A model generated the notes under the pieces. That model did not search any database and was not told the origin of the DNA. It saw only the letters and a list, made by a program, of their open reading frames with translations. Below, one piece after another: positions 18,458-25,913 of a stretch of 64,000 nucleotides of DNA. Position numbers and translations under genes: made by a program. The DNA is from Sphingomonadales bacterium UBA7471. Its GTDB lineage: Bacteria > Pseudomonadota > Alphaproteobacteria > Sphingomonadales > Sphingomonadaceae. Position 1 is the first letter of the stretch. Each line of letters opens with the position of its first letter. The DNA is taken from the NCBI GenBank assembly GCA_002479765.1, contig DLOZ01000024.1:27439-91438 (forward strand), in the 5' to 3' direction.

Positions 18458-19332
18458 AAAAATCTCGGCCATAAAAGGCTTAATGCCAATCCACCCATGA
18501 CCAGCGCAGCCGCAAGCAATTTCCAGCTCTGTAATGGCTCGTTCAAGAACAATGCCGACGCCCCCATTCCGAATATCGGCACCAGCAACGCCATAGGTGC
18601 AACAGTAGCCGCCGGATGCCGCGCCAAAAGCCATCCCCAAATGCCATAGCCAAACATCGTGTTGCCAACCGCTTGCCAGACCACCGCCGCCCAAGTCGTC
18701 GCTGTTGCTGCATGCACGCCTGCAATCAAGGCCGACGGGCCTTCAAATAACAAGGCGAGGGTCAACAATGGCGGCACGGCAAAGATGCTGGCCCAGACCA
18801 CATAAGCAAGCATGTCGACCTTACCCGCGGCGCGCGAGACCATATTGCCACTCGACCAGCAAAAGGCCGCGGTTACGACGAGCATCAATCCCAATGGCGT
18901 CGCGCTACCGTCCGAATGGGTCAGAATGACGGCCAGCCCGCTTGTCGCTAACGCAAGTGCAGCCCATTGGAATGTGCGCACCCTCTCCCCCGTCAGCCGC
19001 ATGGATAGGGCAATGGTAAAGAAGACCTGGATCTGGACGACCAGCGAGGCGAGGCCCGGCGTGATATCGCCTTTCATCGCCAAAAACAGCAGACCGAACT
19101 GCCCGGCCCCTATCAATACGCCGTAAGCCGCAAGATTGGACAAAGGCACGGCAGGCCGTTTTAGGAGAAATGCCGCTGGCAAAAATGCGCACGTAAAACG
19201 CAGCGTCGCAAGCCACAAAGGCGGCAAATGGGCCAGCGCCAATTTGATGACGACAAAATTCGTGCCCCACACCGCCATCACTGCAATCGCGAGCAGAAGG
19301 TGCAGGCGTGGAAGGGCGGCATTTTGTGGCAT
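18433..19332 (-). CDS. DMT-superfamily (EamA) permease
   Basis: A 299-residue integral membrane protein with about ten hydrophobic helices arranged as two EamA repeats. The first contains WGTNFVVIKLALAHLPPLWLATLRF and ends near residue 140; the second begins at AFCWSSGNMVSRAAG. EamA proteins generally export metabolites or amino acids; the substrate is not predictable. The ATG at 19332 is preferred over the GTG just before it because AGGGG is then at 7 bases. The 3' end overlaps the DUF3237 gene by 25 bases, tail to tail. Confidence 0.9.
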   Translation of the reverse strand: MPQNAALPRLHLLLAIAVMAVWGTNFVVIKLALAHLPPLWLATLRFTCAFLPAAFLLKRPAVPLSNLAAYGVLIGAGQFGLLFLAMKGDITPGLASLVVQIQVFFTIALSMRLTGERVRTFQWAALALATSGLAVILTHSDGSATPLGLMLVVTAAFCWSSGNMVSRAAGKVDMLAYVVWASIFAVPPLLTLALLFEGPSALIAGVHAATATTWAAVVWQAVGNTMFGYGIWGWLLARHPAATVAPMALLVPIFGMGASALFLNEPLQSWKLLAAALVMGGLALSLLWPRFFQPTSKIE

Positions 19333-19370
19333 CACAATCCCCTAACCGCTCCGCCCGTTTTTGCGAACAG

Positions 19371-20276
19371 TTAATCCAGCGGCACAACTTCTACCGGCAA
19401 ATCGCTGGCCATTGCGCCGCAATATTGTTCGGGCCAATGCGCAAAGGGGCGCACGGCCCCTTCGGTGCGCCAGCGGTTCACGCGCGCAAGATCAGCGTCT
19501 GCGATAACCCACGCCCCCTGCCCTTCGGCCCCAAGCGCCACAACGCCGTCGTCCGGACTATCGCCATCAGGCGGAACGAACAGCCCTGCCGCACCATAAT
19601 TTTCGTCCAAAGCCGGCGACCATGGCGCCATGCCAACGGTCGGTGCCTGCGCCACGAAAATCTGGTTTTCCAAAGCCCGCGCCTGTGCCCCAATCCGAAC
19701 GCGGTGATAGCCTTGCAAGCTGTCGGTGCACGATGGGCAAAGAATGGCCTGTGCGCCAGCTTGTGCCTGCGCCCGCGCGATCATCGGGAATTCGATATCA
19801 TAGCAGGTAGAAATGCCCAGCATTCCATAAGATGTCCGAAAAACCCGCAGGCTTTTTCCGCCTTTAATGTCCCAAGATTCACGTTCGAACCGGGTCATCA
19901 TAATCTTGTCCTGATACGCCGTTTGTCCGTCCGGCATATACAGCGTCGCCCTGTTTACAATCTGCCCATCTTCTTGGCCAAAGGGTCGGGTTCCACCGAG
20001 CACGGCGGCCCCAAATTGCCGCGCGAGATCTGCATAATGGGCGTCAATTCTTGGCCCCAGTGCAACCACAGCCCGCAACGAAGCATGCAGATCGCTTGCG
20101 GTCGACCTGTCGATCGCGGCCAATTCCATCGCCGCATATTCGGGAAACACCAAAAGCTGTGCGCCTTGCGCGGCGGCATCGCTCACCCACTGCCCGACCT
20201 TACCTTGCCAACTGGCAAAGCTATCGGGTTCCCCGATGGGATATTGGGCTGCCGCTATACGGACCGACGTGGTCAC
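19371..20276 (-). CDS. Carbon-nitrogen hydrolase (nitrilase superfamily)
   Basis: A 301-residue nitrilase-superfamily hydrolase with a complete Glu-Lys-Cys triad: Glu46 (LVFPEYAAME), Lys124 (YQDKIMMTRFE) and Cys158 (GISTCYDIEFP). It should hydrolyse an amide or related C-N bond; the substrate is open. The start is a GTG that overlaps the stop of the GNAT gene by four bases (GTGA), so the two are translationally coupled. NCBI families include a fused GNAT/carbon-nitrogen hydrolase protein, and this pair looks like its split form. Confidence 0.9.
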   Translation of the reverse strand: MTTSVRIAAAQYPIGEPDSFASWQGKVGQWVSDAAAQGAQLLVFPEYAAMELAAIDRSTASDLHASLRAVVALGPRIDAHYADLARQFGAAVLGGTRPFGQEDGQIVNRATLYMPDGQTAYQDKIMMTRFERESWDIKGGKSLRVFRTSYGMLGISTCYDIEFPMIARAQAQAGAQAILCPSCTDSLQGYHRVRIGAQARALENQIFVAQAPTVGMAPWSPALDENYGAAGLFVPPDGDSPDDGVVALGAEGQGAWVIADADLARVNRWRTEGAVRPFAHWPEQYCGAMASDLPVEVVPLD

Positions 20277-20863
20277 AGGTCACGCATCCAAAATTGCATC
20301 ACATGCACGCTTTCGAAATCATCGCCCAGATCCTGCCATTGTAGCGTTCCGGTCAAACCGGGCACCGGCGCATAGCCGCGGGCGCGCCAGAATGGATGCA
20401 AATCGCGTGGCGTTTCGGGCCGCATCGGATGATCGTCAGGGCGGACCACCGCACAAAAGGCGGTTTGCCGGGCCCCTGCGGCACGCGCTGCATCTTCACG
20501 CGCGTTGAAAAATTGGTGCCCAATGCCTTGCCCCTGATATTGCGGCAGCAGAACGGATTCCCCGAAATAGAATATCTGCGCAACATCCATTCCTTGTTCG
20601 CGGAAAGGATTCTGGATGTCCGGCTTCTGCCCGTCCAATGGAGACGCCGTAGCCGCGCCAATGATTGCGTCTCCGTCCCGGGCAACGACAAGCACCGAAC
20701 CCGGTTCGCGCACAAATTCGGCCATATAAGCGGCTTCATACTCTGCACTGCCGTCATACAGATAGGGCCAGCTGCGAAAAACCCGGATCCGCAGATCAGA
20801 CAGCGCCGGAATGGCGGCCCAGCGCTCCTCGGGATCCGTCAAGGAACGGACGTCTACCGTCAT
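20273..20863 (-). CDS. GNAT-family N-acetyltransferase
   Basis: A 196-residue acetyltransferase-like protein. The acetyl-CoA-binding region is visible as SVLLPQYQGQGIGHQFFNAREDAARAAGARQTAFCAVVRP, containing the family's Q-x-x-G-x-G/A P-loop-like motif (QYQGQGIG). The C-terminus carries HPFWRARGYAPVPGLTGTLQWQDLG, a normal GNAT closing block. The substrate is unknown. It overlaps both neighbours by four bases and is the middle gene of a SnoaL-GNAT-nitrilase unit. Confidence 0.87.
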   Translation of the reverse strand: MTVDVRSLTDPEERWAAIPALSDLRIRVFRSWPYLYDGSAEYEAAYMAEFVREPGSVLVVARDGDAIIGAATASPLDGQKPDIQNPFREQGMDVAQIFYFGESVLLPQYQGQGIGHQFFNAREDAARAAGARQTAFCAVVRPDDHPMRPETPRDLHPFWRARGYAPVPGLTGTLQWQDLGDDFESVHVMQFWMRDL

Positions 20864-21273
20864 GAAACCTGCGCGATCCAGTCGGCAAGATTGTAATAGA
20901 CCGAGACGCGTGTGATTTTTCCGTCCGCAACCTCAAAGAAGCCACCGGCTGGCAAGCTGTAGCGCTGGCCATGCGCGGCAGGAAAGCCTTCATCAGCAAC
21001 CTTGTAAATCCCGTCGACGATGAATTCAGCCGCCGCGCGCTTGCCGTCTTCGCTGGTCATAATGACAATATCATGCAGCTGTTCGCTATAGGCATGGTCC
21101 ATGCGGCCCAGAAAGGCGCGAAAGGCGAGCTTGCCGGTTTCACGGTCCCCTTGATTGATATCATGCGCCACATGGTCATTCAGACATGCCAAGATAGCTT
21201 CAACATCCATGGCATTGAATGCAGCATAATATGCGCCAATCAGCGCCGCCGTTTTTTCACGCGTGTCGGGCAT
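20860..21273 (-). CDS. SnoaL/NTF2-like (ketosteroid-isomerase-fold) protein
   Basis: A 137-residue protein of the NTF2-like fold. It shows the usual opening helix with the AYYAAFNAMDVEAILACLNDHVAHDIN pattern, a glycine-aspartate turn, and a closing strand pair KITRVSVYYNLADWI. Such proteins may be small isomerases, hydrolases or binding proteins, and none of the family's catalytic residues can be assigned safely here. It is the first gene of the coupled reverse-strand trio with GNAT and nitrilase genes; the segment between it and the rplJ promoter should hold its promoter. Confidence 0.85.
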   Translation of the reverse strand: MPDTREKTAALIGAYYAAFNAMDVEAILACLNDHVAHDINQGDRETGKLAFRAFLGRMDHAYSEQLHDIVIMTSEDGKRAAAEFIVDGIYKVADEGFPAAHGQRYSLPAGGFFEVADGKITRVSVYYNLADWIAQVS

Positions 21274-21416
21274 GTATCATTGTGTCCTTTAACCTGATGA
21301 ATTGCATTTCGATTAAGTCAGCGAGGCAAGGATTGTCCAGTAAGATAAATTGTCCGGACTTTCATAGGATTTTGAAACTCTGTCACAGCGGACAGCGATC
21401 AAAGCGGCGGCCGCCC

Positions 21417-21444
21417 TTGACTCTGCGTCCAACCCTGCTAATGC
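21417..21444 (+). promoter_or_regulatory. Probable sigma-70-type promoter of rplJL
   Basis: TTGACT, a 16-base spacer and TAATGC, placed about 270 bases upstream of rplJ. This is expected because the rplKA transcript ends at the terminator near 14998 and the genes between are on the other strand. Start of transcription would be near 21451. Confidence 0.6.
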
Positions 21445-21715
21445 CCGCCTCGTTCGGTGGGGCGACGGCTCCACCGGCAACCGTCCGAGACAGTTGGTGA
21501 ACGGAATTTGCCGTTCTTAATTTCCAGCCTAGACGGGGATAGAGATTTCAGGACTGGCTTTTGCCATCCTTCGCCACCGCTCCCGATTTTAGATCGTGTG
21601 AGTTCGGCATGAAACTTCCCCACGGACTGAAGTCAGCGGATCGCCCAGCCGGGTGTTTCGCTTTTCGTGTTGGATTTTGTCGGCTTGCCGGCGAAGTCTG
21701 AAAAAGGAGTAATGC
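21445..21715 (+). promoter_or_regulatory. Long rplJL leader region (candidate L10 leader)
   Basis: About 270 bases between the predicted promoter and rplJ hold no credible gene. A hairpin CGGTGG/CCACCG lies right after the predicted transcription start (about 21454-21481). Long structured leaders bound by the L10(L12) complex are known in front of rplJL in many bacteria, so autoregulation is likely, but I did not fold the whole leader. The rest of the gap back to 21274 holds only the presumed promoter of the SnoaL gene on the reverse strand. Confidence 0.45.
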
Positions 21716-22231
21716 ATGAACCGTTCTGAAAAGACCGAAACAGTTGCATCGCTGAACGCCACTTTCAATGAAGCGGCGGTTGTCGTCGTCACCCGTAATC
21801 TCGGGCTGACGGTTGCACAATCGACCGACCTTCGTTTGAAAATGCGGGATGCTGGCGCAAGCTATAAGGTTGCCAAGAACCGTCTTGCCAAAATCGCTCT
21901 TGAAGGAACGCAATATGGATCGGTAGCTGAATTGCTTACCGGCCCTACAGCGCTCGCTACATCGTCGGACCCGGTTGCAGCTGCAAAGATTGCTGTCGAG
22001 TTCGCAAAGACCAATGACAAACTTGAAATTGTCGGCGGCGCGATGGGTGACACGTTCCTTGATGTAAACGGTGTAAAGGCGCTGGCTTCGTTGCCATCGC
22101 TCGACGAACTGCGCGGCACGCTTATCGGGCTTCTCCAAGCACCGGCAACGAAGCTTGCACAGCTGTCGACCGCACCTGCTGCGAAATTGGCACGCGTTTT
22201 TGGTGCCTATGCTGACCAAAAGGCAGCATAA
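21716..22231 (+). CDS. rplJ: 50S ribosomal protein L10
   Basis: A 171-residue L10, the base of the ribosomal stalk that binds 23S rRNA and L7/L12 dimers. The N-terminal rRNA-binding domain (MNRSEKTETVASLNATFNEAAVVVVTRNLGLTVAQ) and the NRLAKIAL block are clear; the C-terminal helix for L12 binding ends AKLARVFGAYADQKAA. AAAAGGAG lies 6 bases before the ATG. rplL follows after 88 bases. Confidence 0.98.
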   Translation: MNRSEKTETVASLNATFNEAAVVVVTRNLGLTVAQSTDLRLKMRDAGASYKVAKNRLAKIALEGTQYGSVAELLTGPTALATSSDPVAAAKIAVEFAKTNDKLEIVGGAMGDTFLDVNGVKALASLPSLDELRGTLIGLLQAPATKLAQLSTAPAAKLARVFGAYADQKAA

Positions 22232-22319
22232 CTTTTTTGAATTAAACCGGCTGCGTCCCATGGTTTTAACCGGCTGGGCGGGCCCTACAGATATGACAGA
22301 AAATCGGAGTGTTATTTAA

Positions 22320-22691
22320 ATGGCTGATATTGAAAAGCTCGTAGACCAACTTTCGGCATTGACCGTTCTTGAAGCGGCTGAACTTGCTAAGGCTTTGGAA
22401 GAAAAGTGGGGCGTTAGCGCTGCTGCTGCTGTTGCTGTTGCTGCACCTGCTGGTGCCGCTGCACCAGCTGCTGAAGAGCAGACTGAATTTGACGTTATCT
22501 TGACCGGCGACGGCGGCAACAAGATTGCAGTCATCAAGGAAGTCCGTGCGATCACCAACCTTGGTCTGACCGAAGCAAAGGCTCTTGTTGAGTCCGCGCC
22601 AAAGGCAATCAAGGAAGGCGTAAACAAGGCAGAAGCCGAAGACATCAAGGCGAAGATCCTTGCTGCCGGCGGAACCGTCGAACTGAAGTAA
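22320..22691 (+). CDS. rplL: 50S ribosomal protein L7/L12
   Basis: A 123-residue L7/L12 stalk protein. The N-terminal dimerisation domain (MADIEKLVDQLSALTVLEAAELAKALEEKWGV) is followed by an Ala/Pro/Val hinge (about residues 35-55) and the C-terminal factor-binding domain with KIAVIKEVRAITNLGLTEAKALVE. A strong terminator follows 27 bases after the stop. rpoB, which normally follows, is not here; apt is next. Confidence 0.98.
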   Translation: MADIEKLVDQLSALTVLEAAELAKALEEKWGVSAAAAVAVAAPAGAAAPAAEEQTEFDVILTGDGGNKIAVIKEVRAITNLGLTEAKALVESAPKAIKEGVNKAEAEDIKAKILAAGGTVELK

Positions 22692-22718
22692 TTCGGTTTC
22701 CCTTACGGGATGTAAAAT

Positions 22719-22751
22719 GGGGCGGCCTAGCAATAGGCTGCCCCTTTTTTA
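22719..22751 (+). terminator. Intrinsic terminator after rplL
   Basis: A 10-bp stem (GGGGCGGCCT with AGGCTGCCCC, one G-T pair), a 6-base loop and a following T6-A-T tail. This is a strong terminator and suggests the rplJL transcript ends here. Confidence 0.92.
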
Positions 22752-22835
22752 TTGCCGCGCGTTCGGCATCAATAAACACACATGTTCCGGCCCTTTTCTT
22801 TTGAAAAGTCTGCAGGTTGCGGGCAGTCATGACGC

Positions 22836-23372
22836 ATGAATAGCAACGCCGATCTCGCCGCCCTGATTCGCAACATTCCGGATTATCCCAAACCGGGAAT
22901 CATGTTCCGTGACGTCTCCAGCCTGCTGCTCGACTCAGAGGGTTATCGCATGACCATTGACCGGCTCGCGGCGCTGGTGGACCCGGATACGCAGCTTGTC
23001 GCGGGCATTGAGGCACGTGGCTTTATCGTGGCGTCCGCTCTGGCATATGTGCTTGGCCTTGGCCAATTGATGCTGCGCAAACCCGGCAAGCTTCCCGGCG
23101 AGAAAATCGGCACGGATTACACGCTCGAATATGGCACCGACCGCATTGAAATGCATGTAGGCCATGTGCAGCCTGACCAGAAAGTGCTGCTGGTCGACGA
23201 TTTGATTGCCACTGGCGGCACTGCCCTGGCTGGCGTTGACTTAATCCAGCAAGGCGGCGGCAGGGTTGAACAAGCCTTATTCATCGTTGACCTGCCGGAC
23301 CTTGGCGGCGCGACCAAATTGCGCGCCCAAGGCGTTCGGGTCGGATCGCTGATAGGTTTTGACGGCGATTAA
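22836..23372 (+). CDS. apt: Adenine phosphoribosyltransferase
   Basis: A 178-residue Apt that salvages adenine with PRPP to AMP. The PRPP-binding signature VLLVDDLIATGGTA is at residues 120-133, and GIEARGFIVASALAYVLG and LMLRKPGKLPG are family blocks. The ATG at 22836 gives the usual length. It is a single gene between the rplL terminator and a convergent methyltransferase gene 19 bases away. Confidence 0.96.
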   Translation: MNSNADLAALIRNIPDYPKPGIMFRDVSSLLLDSEGYRMTIDRLAALVDPDTQLVAGIEARGFIVASALAYVLGLGQLMLRKPGKLPGEKIGTDYTLEYGTDRIEMHVGHVQPDQKVLLVDDLIATGGTALAGVDLIQQGGGRVEQALFIVDLPDLGGATKLRAQGVRVGSLIGFDGD

Positions 23373-23391
23373 GCGCGCCGGAATTTTTGGT

Positions 23392-24135
23392 TTAGTTTTG
23401 CGGATAACGCGAAGCACATGTCTTGATTTTTGACGGCTCAGGCCGCGTCCCGCTGACTTCAAAGCGGGCGATATATCCACCCAGTTTCAATTGTTCGGTA
23501 AAACCGGTCAAACGATAGCCCACGGCATCAAATTCGCAGAACAGCAGCTTTGGCGGAATACCATGTTGGGCGGTGGGACGATCGCGATCTACGACAATGA
23601 CCTGCCCGCCCTTGGCGAGCGCAGGCCGCATGCGCCATAGGAACGCATAAGGCTCACTTATTTCATGGTACATATGCACCATGAAAATGCGGTCAAAGCT
23701 GTTTTCTGGCAACCGGGGGTCATCCAGAGCGCCTTCCTTGATGGCAACATTATCGAGCTGTTCGCGTGTGACCCGGTCACCAAGTCGGTCAAGCGCATCC
23801 CGATTGATATCCTGCGCAAGCACGCGCCCTTTTGGCCCAACGCGGTCCGCAAGGCGGATGGTGTAATAGCCCTCGCCTGCCCCGATATCCGCGACCGTGG
23901 TCCCAAGCTGGATCCCAGCCCAATCCATCACGAATTCGGCCTCACCGGCTTCATCACGTGCGGCCTCAGTCGAAAATTCGGTATCGCCGGCTGTGGAGAC
24001 CAGACGTTCGGCGCGCGGGAATGCCTCTGCGCTCTCGCTGCGTTCGTCTGCGGTGCCCGCTGGCGTGCAGCCGCTCACCAATAGCAGTGGAACCGCGATG
24101 ATGGCCAGAAAGCTCAAACGGGCGTTCGTGCGCAT
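23392..24135 (-). CDS. Lipoprotein-type class I SAM-dependent methyltransferase
   Basis: A 247-residue protein with a lipoprotein signal sequence (hydrophobic stretch LSFLAIIAVPLLL followed by the lipobox LVSGC, about residues 9-26) in front of a class I methyltransferase domain with motif I (VADIGAGEGYYTIRLADRVG). Exported methyltransferase-like proteins are common in proteobacteria and often lack a known substrate; SAM would be scarce outside the cytoplasm, so a non-methyltransferase role is possible. The ATG at 24135 is chosen over the upstream TTG. It lies 12 bases after the thioesterase gene on the same strand. Confidence 0.82.
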   Translation of the reverse strand: MRTNARLSFLAIIAVPLLLVSGCTPAGTADERSESAEAFPRAERLVSTAGDTEFSTEAARDEAGEAEFVMDWAGIQLGTTVADIGAGEGYYTIRLADRVGPKGRVLAQDINRDALDRLGDRVTREQLDNVAIKEGALDDPRLPENSFDRIFMVHMYHEISEPYAFLWRMRPALAKGGQVIVVDRDRPTAQHGIPPKLLFCEFDAVGYRLTGFTEQLKLGGYIARFEVSGTRPEPSKIKTCASRYPQN

Positions 24136-24147
24136 CCGCAAACCGTC

Positions 24148-24612
24148 TTACGCGTCGGCCATAACGGCTACCGGATTGGCAGCCTGTTGATCGAAGTTCA
24201 AGAAAACATCCTTCACCCAATGTGGCAAGGGAATGGGGCGATGCGTGTCAAGGTCGACATGCACGCTGACAAGATCAACTGTTGCACGCAAATCGTCTGA
24301 GCCATCTTCGGTAATGCCATGAATTTCGACGATTTGAGTCATGCTGGTACGCCCAGTCGCAACCGTGCGCGCCATGACTTCAATAAGCTCGTCGGGCTTG
24401 ATCGGCGCAAACCATGTGACGGTCGCCTTTTTGACATGAAACTCCAACGGCGCGCCATCGGCATAATCGCGGAATTTCGCCTCGCGCCAATATTCGGTCA
24501 CCGCGACATCGGCATAATCCAGATAGCGCGCGTTAAAGACAACGCCCTGCGCATCGGTCTCTGACCAACGCACGCGGAAACGGTGATGGAAAGCAAACTC
24601 GCTCCGCGCCAT
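24148..24612 (-). CDS. Acyl-CoA thioesterase, 4-hydroxybenzoyl-CoA thioesterase/YbgC-like
   Basis: A 154-residue single-hotdog thioesterase. The N-terminus HHRFRVRWSETDAQGVVFNARYLDYADVAVTEYWR holds the family motif with catalytic Asp (SETDAQGVVFNARY, like the xxxDxxGHVxxxxY pattern). The acyl chain is not predictable. It is one base from the aminotransferase stop codon, hence probably part of an operon aminotransferase-thioesterase-methyltransferase. Confidence 0.88.
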   Translation of the reverse strand: MARSEFAFHHRFRVRWSETDAQGVVFNARYLDYADVAVTEYWREAKFRDYADGAPLEFHVKKATVTWFAPIKPDELIEVMARTVATGRTSMTQIVEIHGITEDGSDDLRATVDLVSVHVDLDTHRPIPLPHWVKDVFLNFDQQAANPVAVMADA

Positions 24613-24613
24613 G

Positions 24614-25825
24614 TCAGATGGCCTTTGATTGGCCTGGGGTGTTGACCCCCATTGACTGCAGGTAACGCTTCACGTTACGTGCCGCCTGACGCAGGCGATG
24701 CTCGTTTTCAACCATAGCGATGCGGACATAGCCTTCGCCGTCTTCGCCATACCCAACGCCCGGCGCGACCGCGACCTTTGCTTCGGTCAACAACTGTTTG
24801 GAAAACTCAAGGCTGCCCAGATGCGCAAGCGCAGGTGGCAAGGGGGCCCATGCGAACATCGACGCCTTTGGTGCGGGAATATCCCACCCTGCACGGCCAA
24901 ATGCTTCGACAAGGATATCGCGGCGCTTGTGATAGAGCTGGCGATTTTGTTCAACAATGTCTTGTGGGCCATTTAATGCAGCGCACGCCGCCGCCTGAAT
25001 AGGCGTAAATGCGCCATAATCGAGGTAGCTTTTAACGCGCGTCATCGCCGCGATCAGTTCGCGGTTGCCGACCGCAAAACCGATACGCCATCCTGCCATC
25101 GAATAGGTTTTGGACAATGATGTGAATTCAACCGCAACATCCTTGCCGCCCTTCACCTGCAGTATGGACGGGGTCGGGTTGCCGTCAAAATAGAGCTCCG
25201 AATAAGCAAGATCGGACAATATCCAGACCTTGTTCTCTTTCGCCCAAGCGACCAATCGCTCGTAAAAAGCCAGATCGACGGTTTCTGCAGTCGGATTGGA
25301 CGGATAGTTGACCACCAAAATCGACGGCCGCGGGACTGTGAACGCCATTGCGCGCTCCAGCGACCGGAAATAATTTTCATCAGGCGTCGTGGGGACGGAC
25401 CGAATGGTCGCGCCAGCGATGATGAAACCGAACGTGTGGATCGGGTAGCTCGGGTTCGGCGCCAATACGACGTCACCCGGCGCAGTGATAGCGGTTGCAA
25501 GGCTTGCAAGGCCCTCTTTCGAACCCATCGTGACCACGACTTCGGTTTCAGGATCAACATCCACCCCAAAGCGGCGCGCATAATAATTGGCCTGCGCCTT
25601 ACGGAGCCCGGGAATACCTCTGGACGCCGAATAGCCATGGGCATCGGGCTTTTGCGCGACTTCGCACAATTTTTCGATGACATGCGGCGGCGGCGGCAAA
25701 TCAGGGTTGCCCATGCCCAGATCGATAATGTCCTCTCCCGCACCACGGGCCGCCGCACGCATCGCATTAACTTCAGCGATAACATAAGGTGGCAGACGCT
25801 TGATGCGGTAGAATTCTTCGGACAT
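24614..25825 (-). CDS. PLP-dependent aminotransferase, AlaC-like
   Basis: A 403-residue fold-type I aminotransferase. The N-terminus (RIKRLPPYVIAEVNAMRAAARGAGEDIIDLGMGNPDLPPPPHV) and PLP-lysine block (SLSKTYSMAGWRIGFAVGN, Lys239) match the AlaC/glutamate-pyruvate aminotransferase group rather than AspC. It probably makes alanine from pyruvate, though related proteins are annotated as LL-diaminopimelate or methionine aminotransferases. The ATG at 25825 is the family start. It heads a reverse-strand unit with the thioesterase gene one base downstream. Confidence 0.88.
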   Translation of the reverse strand: MSEEFYRIKRLPPYVIAEVNAMRAAARGAGEDIIDLGMGNPDLPPPPHVIEKLCEVAQKPDAHGYSASRGIPGLRKAQANYYARRFGVDVDPETEVVVTMGSKEGLASLATAITAPGDVVLAPNPSYPIHTFGFIIAGATIRSVPTTPDENYFRSLERAMAFTVPRPSILVVNYPSNPTAETVDLAFYERLVAWAKENKVWILSDLAYSELYFDGNPTPSILQVKGGKDVAVEFTSLSKTYSMAGWRIGFAVGNRELIAAMTRVKSYLDYGAFTPIQAAACAALNGPQDIVEQNRQLYHKRRDILVEAFGRAGWDIPAPKASMFAWAPLPPALAHLGSLEFSKQLLTEAKVAVAPGVGYGEDGEGYVRIAMVENEHRLRQAARNVKRYLQSMGVNTPGQSKAI

Positions 25826-25913
25826 TGGCTCCCGTTTCCGGCTAGTGAATTATAGAGCCACCCTCATGCGCGAAGTTTTCGTGCATTTCCAGAAAAAGCT
25901 TTCAATCCGCGGA

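Noticed and set aside
19308..20375. 355-residue forward frame antisense to the nitrilase gene
   Set aside because: The longest shadow frame in the window, but the nitrilase on the other strand has a complete catalytic triad.
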